A stretch of DNA of 64,000 nucleotides from Cytidiella melzeri (Eukaryota > Basidiomycota > Agaricomycetes > Polyporales > Irpicaceae), in the NCBI GenBank assembly GCA_022592445.1, contig JABYQR010000209.1:17366-81365 (forward strand), written 5' to 3'. The notes beneath the pieces were generated by a model. It was not told the DNA's origin, ran no database searches, and saw only the letters and a program-made list of their open reading frames with translations. Positions 63,504 through 64,000 of this stretch are shown here, piece by piece. Position 1 is the stretch's first letter. Every line of letters starts with the position of its first letter. The position numbers were made by a program, and so were the translations under genes.

Positions 63504-64000
63504 ATGTATCGCGGGTATCTTAATCGGAAGAAGGAAACACAGGCCCGCGCTACCCAACAACAGTCAAACACGCCTGCTGTGCCCGTGTCACAGTCCCCGT
63601 TCTCCCTAGCCCCATCCTTTCCCTCGTACGCACCAGCTTCTAGACTTCCCGCAGCGCCCTCTTTCAACTCTAGTCGGCCTGATATTACATCGTCCGATCA
63701 TTCCTTGTCAAGCCGTGCTCTCAGCTCCTCGCCAAAGAACCGCTTCTTCCCTGTCGCCATCTCTCCCGCCCCCCGCTCTACCACTCCCGCTTCTATGGGC
63801 CAAGCGACCTCGACAGCCGAATCCCCCCCTCAGTCTCCAGCTACCCAGGCATACGCTATCGGCGCGTCGCTTCCTTCGCCGTCCTCCAATCCGCTGAAAC
63901 GCATATGGGGCGGCCGTCGCAAGAAGTCTGAAGACGTCACTGCTGTCTTTGCAAATGCTCAGGACCTGAGTTTCAGTACGGGCAAGGAACATGCACAAAA
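63504..64000 (+). CDS. Ser/Pro-rich protein, N-terminal part, cut by the window end
   Basis: ATG at 63504 opens a frame that runs without stop to 64000 (165 codons). It starts MYRGYLNRKKETQARATQQQ and continues with Ser/Pro/Ala-rich disordered sequence (SPFSLAPSFPSYAPASRLP, then SSPKNRFFPVAISPAPRS). A basic segment (NPLKRIWGGRRKKS) then enters what may be a folded region (VTAVFANAQDLSFSTGKEHA). No domain can be named from this part. Many SP sites suggest phosphorylation. The start is the first ATG and fits the codon pattern; an upstream exon is not excluded. Confidence 0.6.
   Translation, partial: MYRGYLNRKKETQARATQQQSNTPAVPVSQSPFSLAPSFPSYAPASRLPAAPSFNSSRPDITSSDHSLSSRALSSSPKNRFFPVAISPAPRSTTPASMGQATSTAESPPQSPATQAYAIGASLPSPSSNPLKRIWGGRRKKSEDVTAVFANAQDLSFSTGKEHAQ

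Noticed and set aside
1..64000. CRISPR arrays, tRNA or rRNA genes, biosynthetic cluster
   Set aside because: No regularly spaced repeats, cloverleaf-type sequences or clustered pathway genes were seen; the host genes are functionally unrelated.

Overview
The window looks like a transposon-rich stretch of a basidiomycete (Agaricomycete-type) nuclear genome. Reasons: short GT-AG introns of about 50-80 bp in every host gene; fungal transposon families (a Tad1-like LINE with RNase H, a chromodomain Ty3/gypsy, a Plavaka/CACTA-type transposase); a DUF6532-like protein; and a BTB/POZ protein of the kind expanded in mushrooms. No tRNA, rRNA, CRISPR or bacterial-type operon was seen.

Layout. 1-9.3 kb: a gypsy Gag fragment running off the left edge, a 138-bp hairpin, a broken pseudokinase gene (4.0-6.3 kb), and about 3 kb with nothing convincing. 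9.3-16.1 kb: a graveyard of LTR elements, comprising two copies of one LTR in opposite orientation, a decayed gypsy Gag-protease-RT split by a 1,857-bp insertion of unknown type (target duplication GCGTA), and a solo LTR. 16.3-16.9 kb: a small secreted-peptide gene whose upstream side is cut by a Ty1/copia element. 16,888-29,483: that copia element, with two apparently identical 497-bp LTRs and target duplication CGATG. It carries unusual extra coding sequence before gag. Its RT is split by a 4.1-kb internally deleted chromodomain gypsy element (318-bp LTRs, target duplication CTCAT).

29,769-47,166: a minus-strand LINE with a 31-nt poly(A) tail and a perfect 15-bp target duplication at both ends. 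A two-gene DNA transposon lies inside its 5' region (about 40.6-47.1 kb), with a Plavaka-type transposase and a DUF6532-like gene transcribed divergently. Removing the nested layers in order gives back one continuous host sequence just upstream of an S1/P1 nuclease gene.

47.4-64 kb: mostly host genes. These are an S1/P1 nuclease, an unrecognised minus-strand gene, a large Tnp2-like transposase gene, a small unrecognised gene, a BTB/POZ gene, a coiled-coil/RGG-box RNA-binding-type protein, a mitochondrial carrier, and the start of a Ser/Pro-rich protein cut by the window end. They are spliced, mostly intact, and show no sign of forming a shared pathway.

Most unusual: the copia element's additional ORFs before gag (a possible OTU-like fold, then an ATG-less acidic frame overlapping gag by ATGA), the DUF6532/Plavaka pair, and the unclassified 1.86-kb insertion. 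Domain calls come from reading motifs by eye; no database search was possible.
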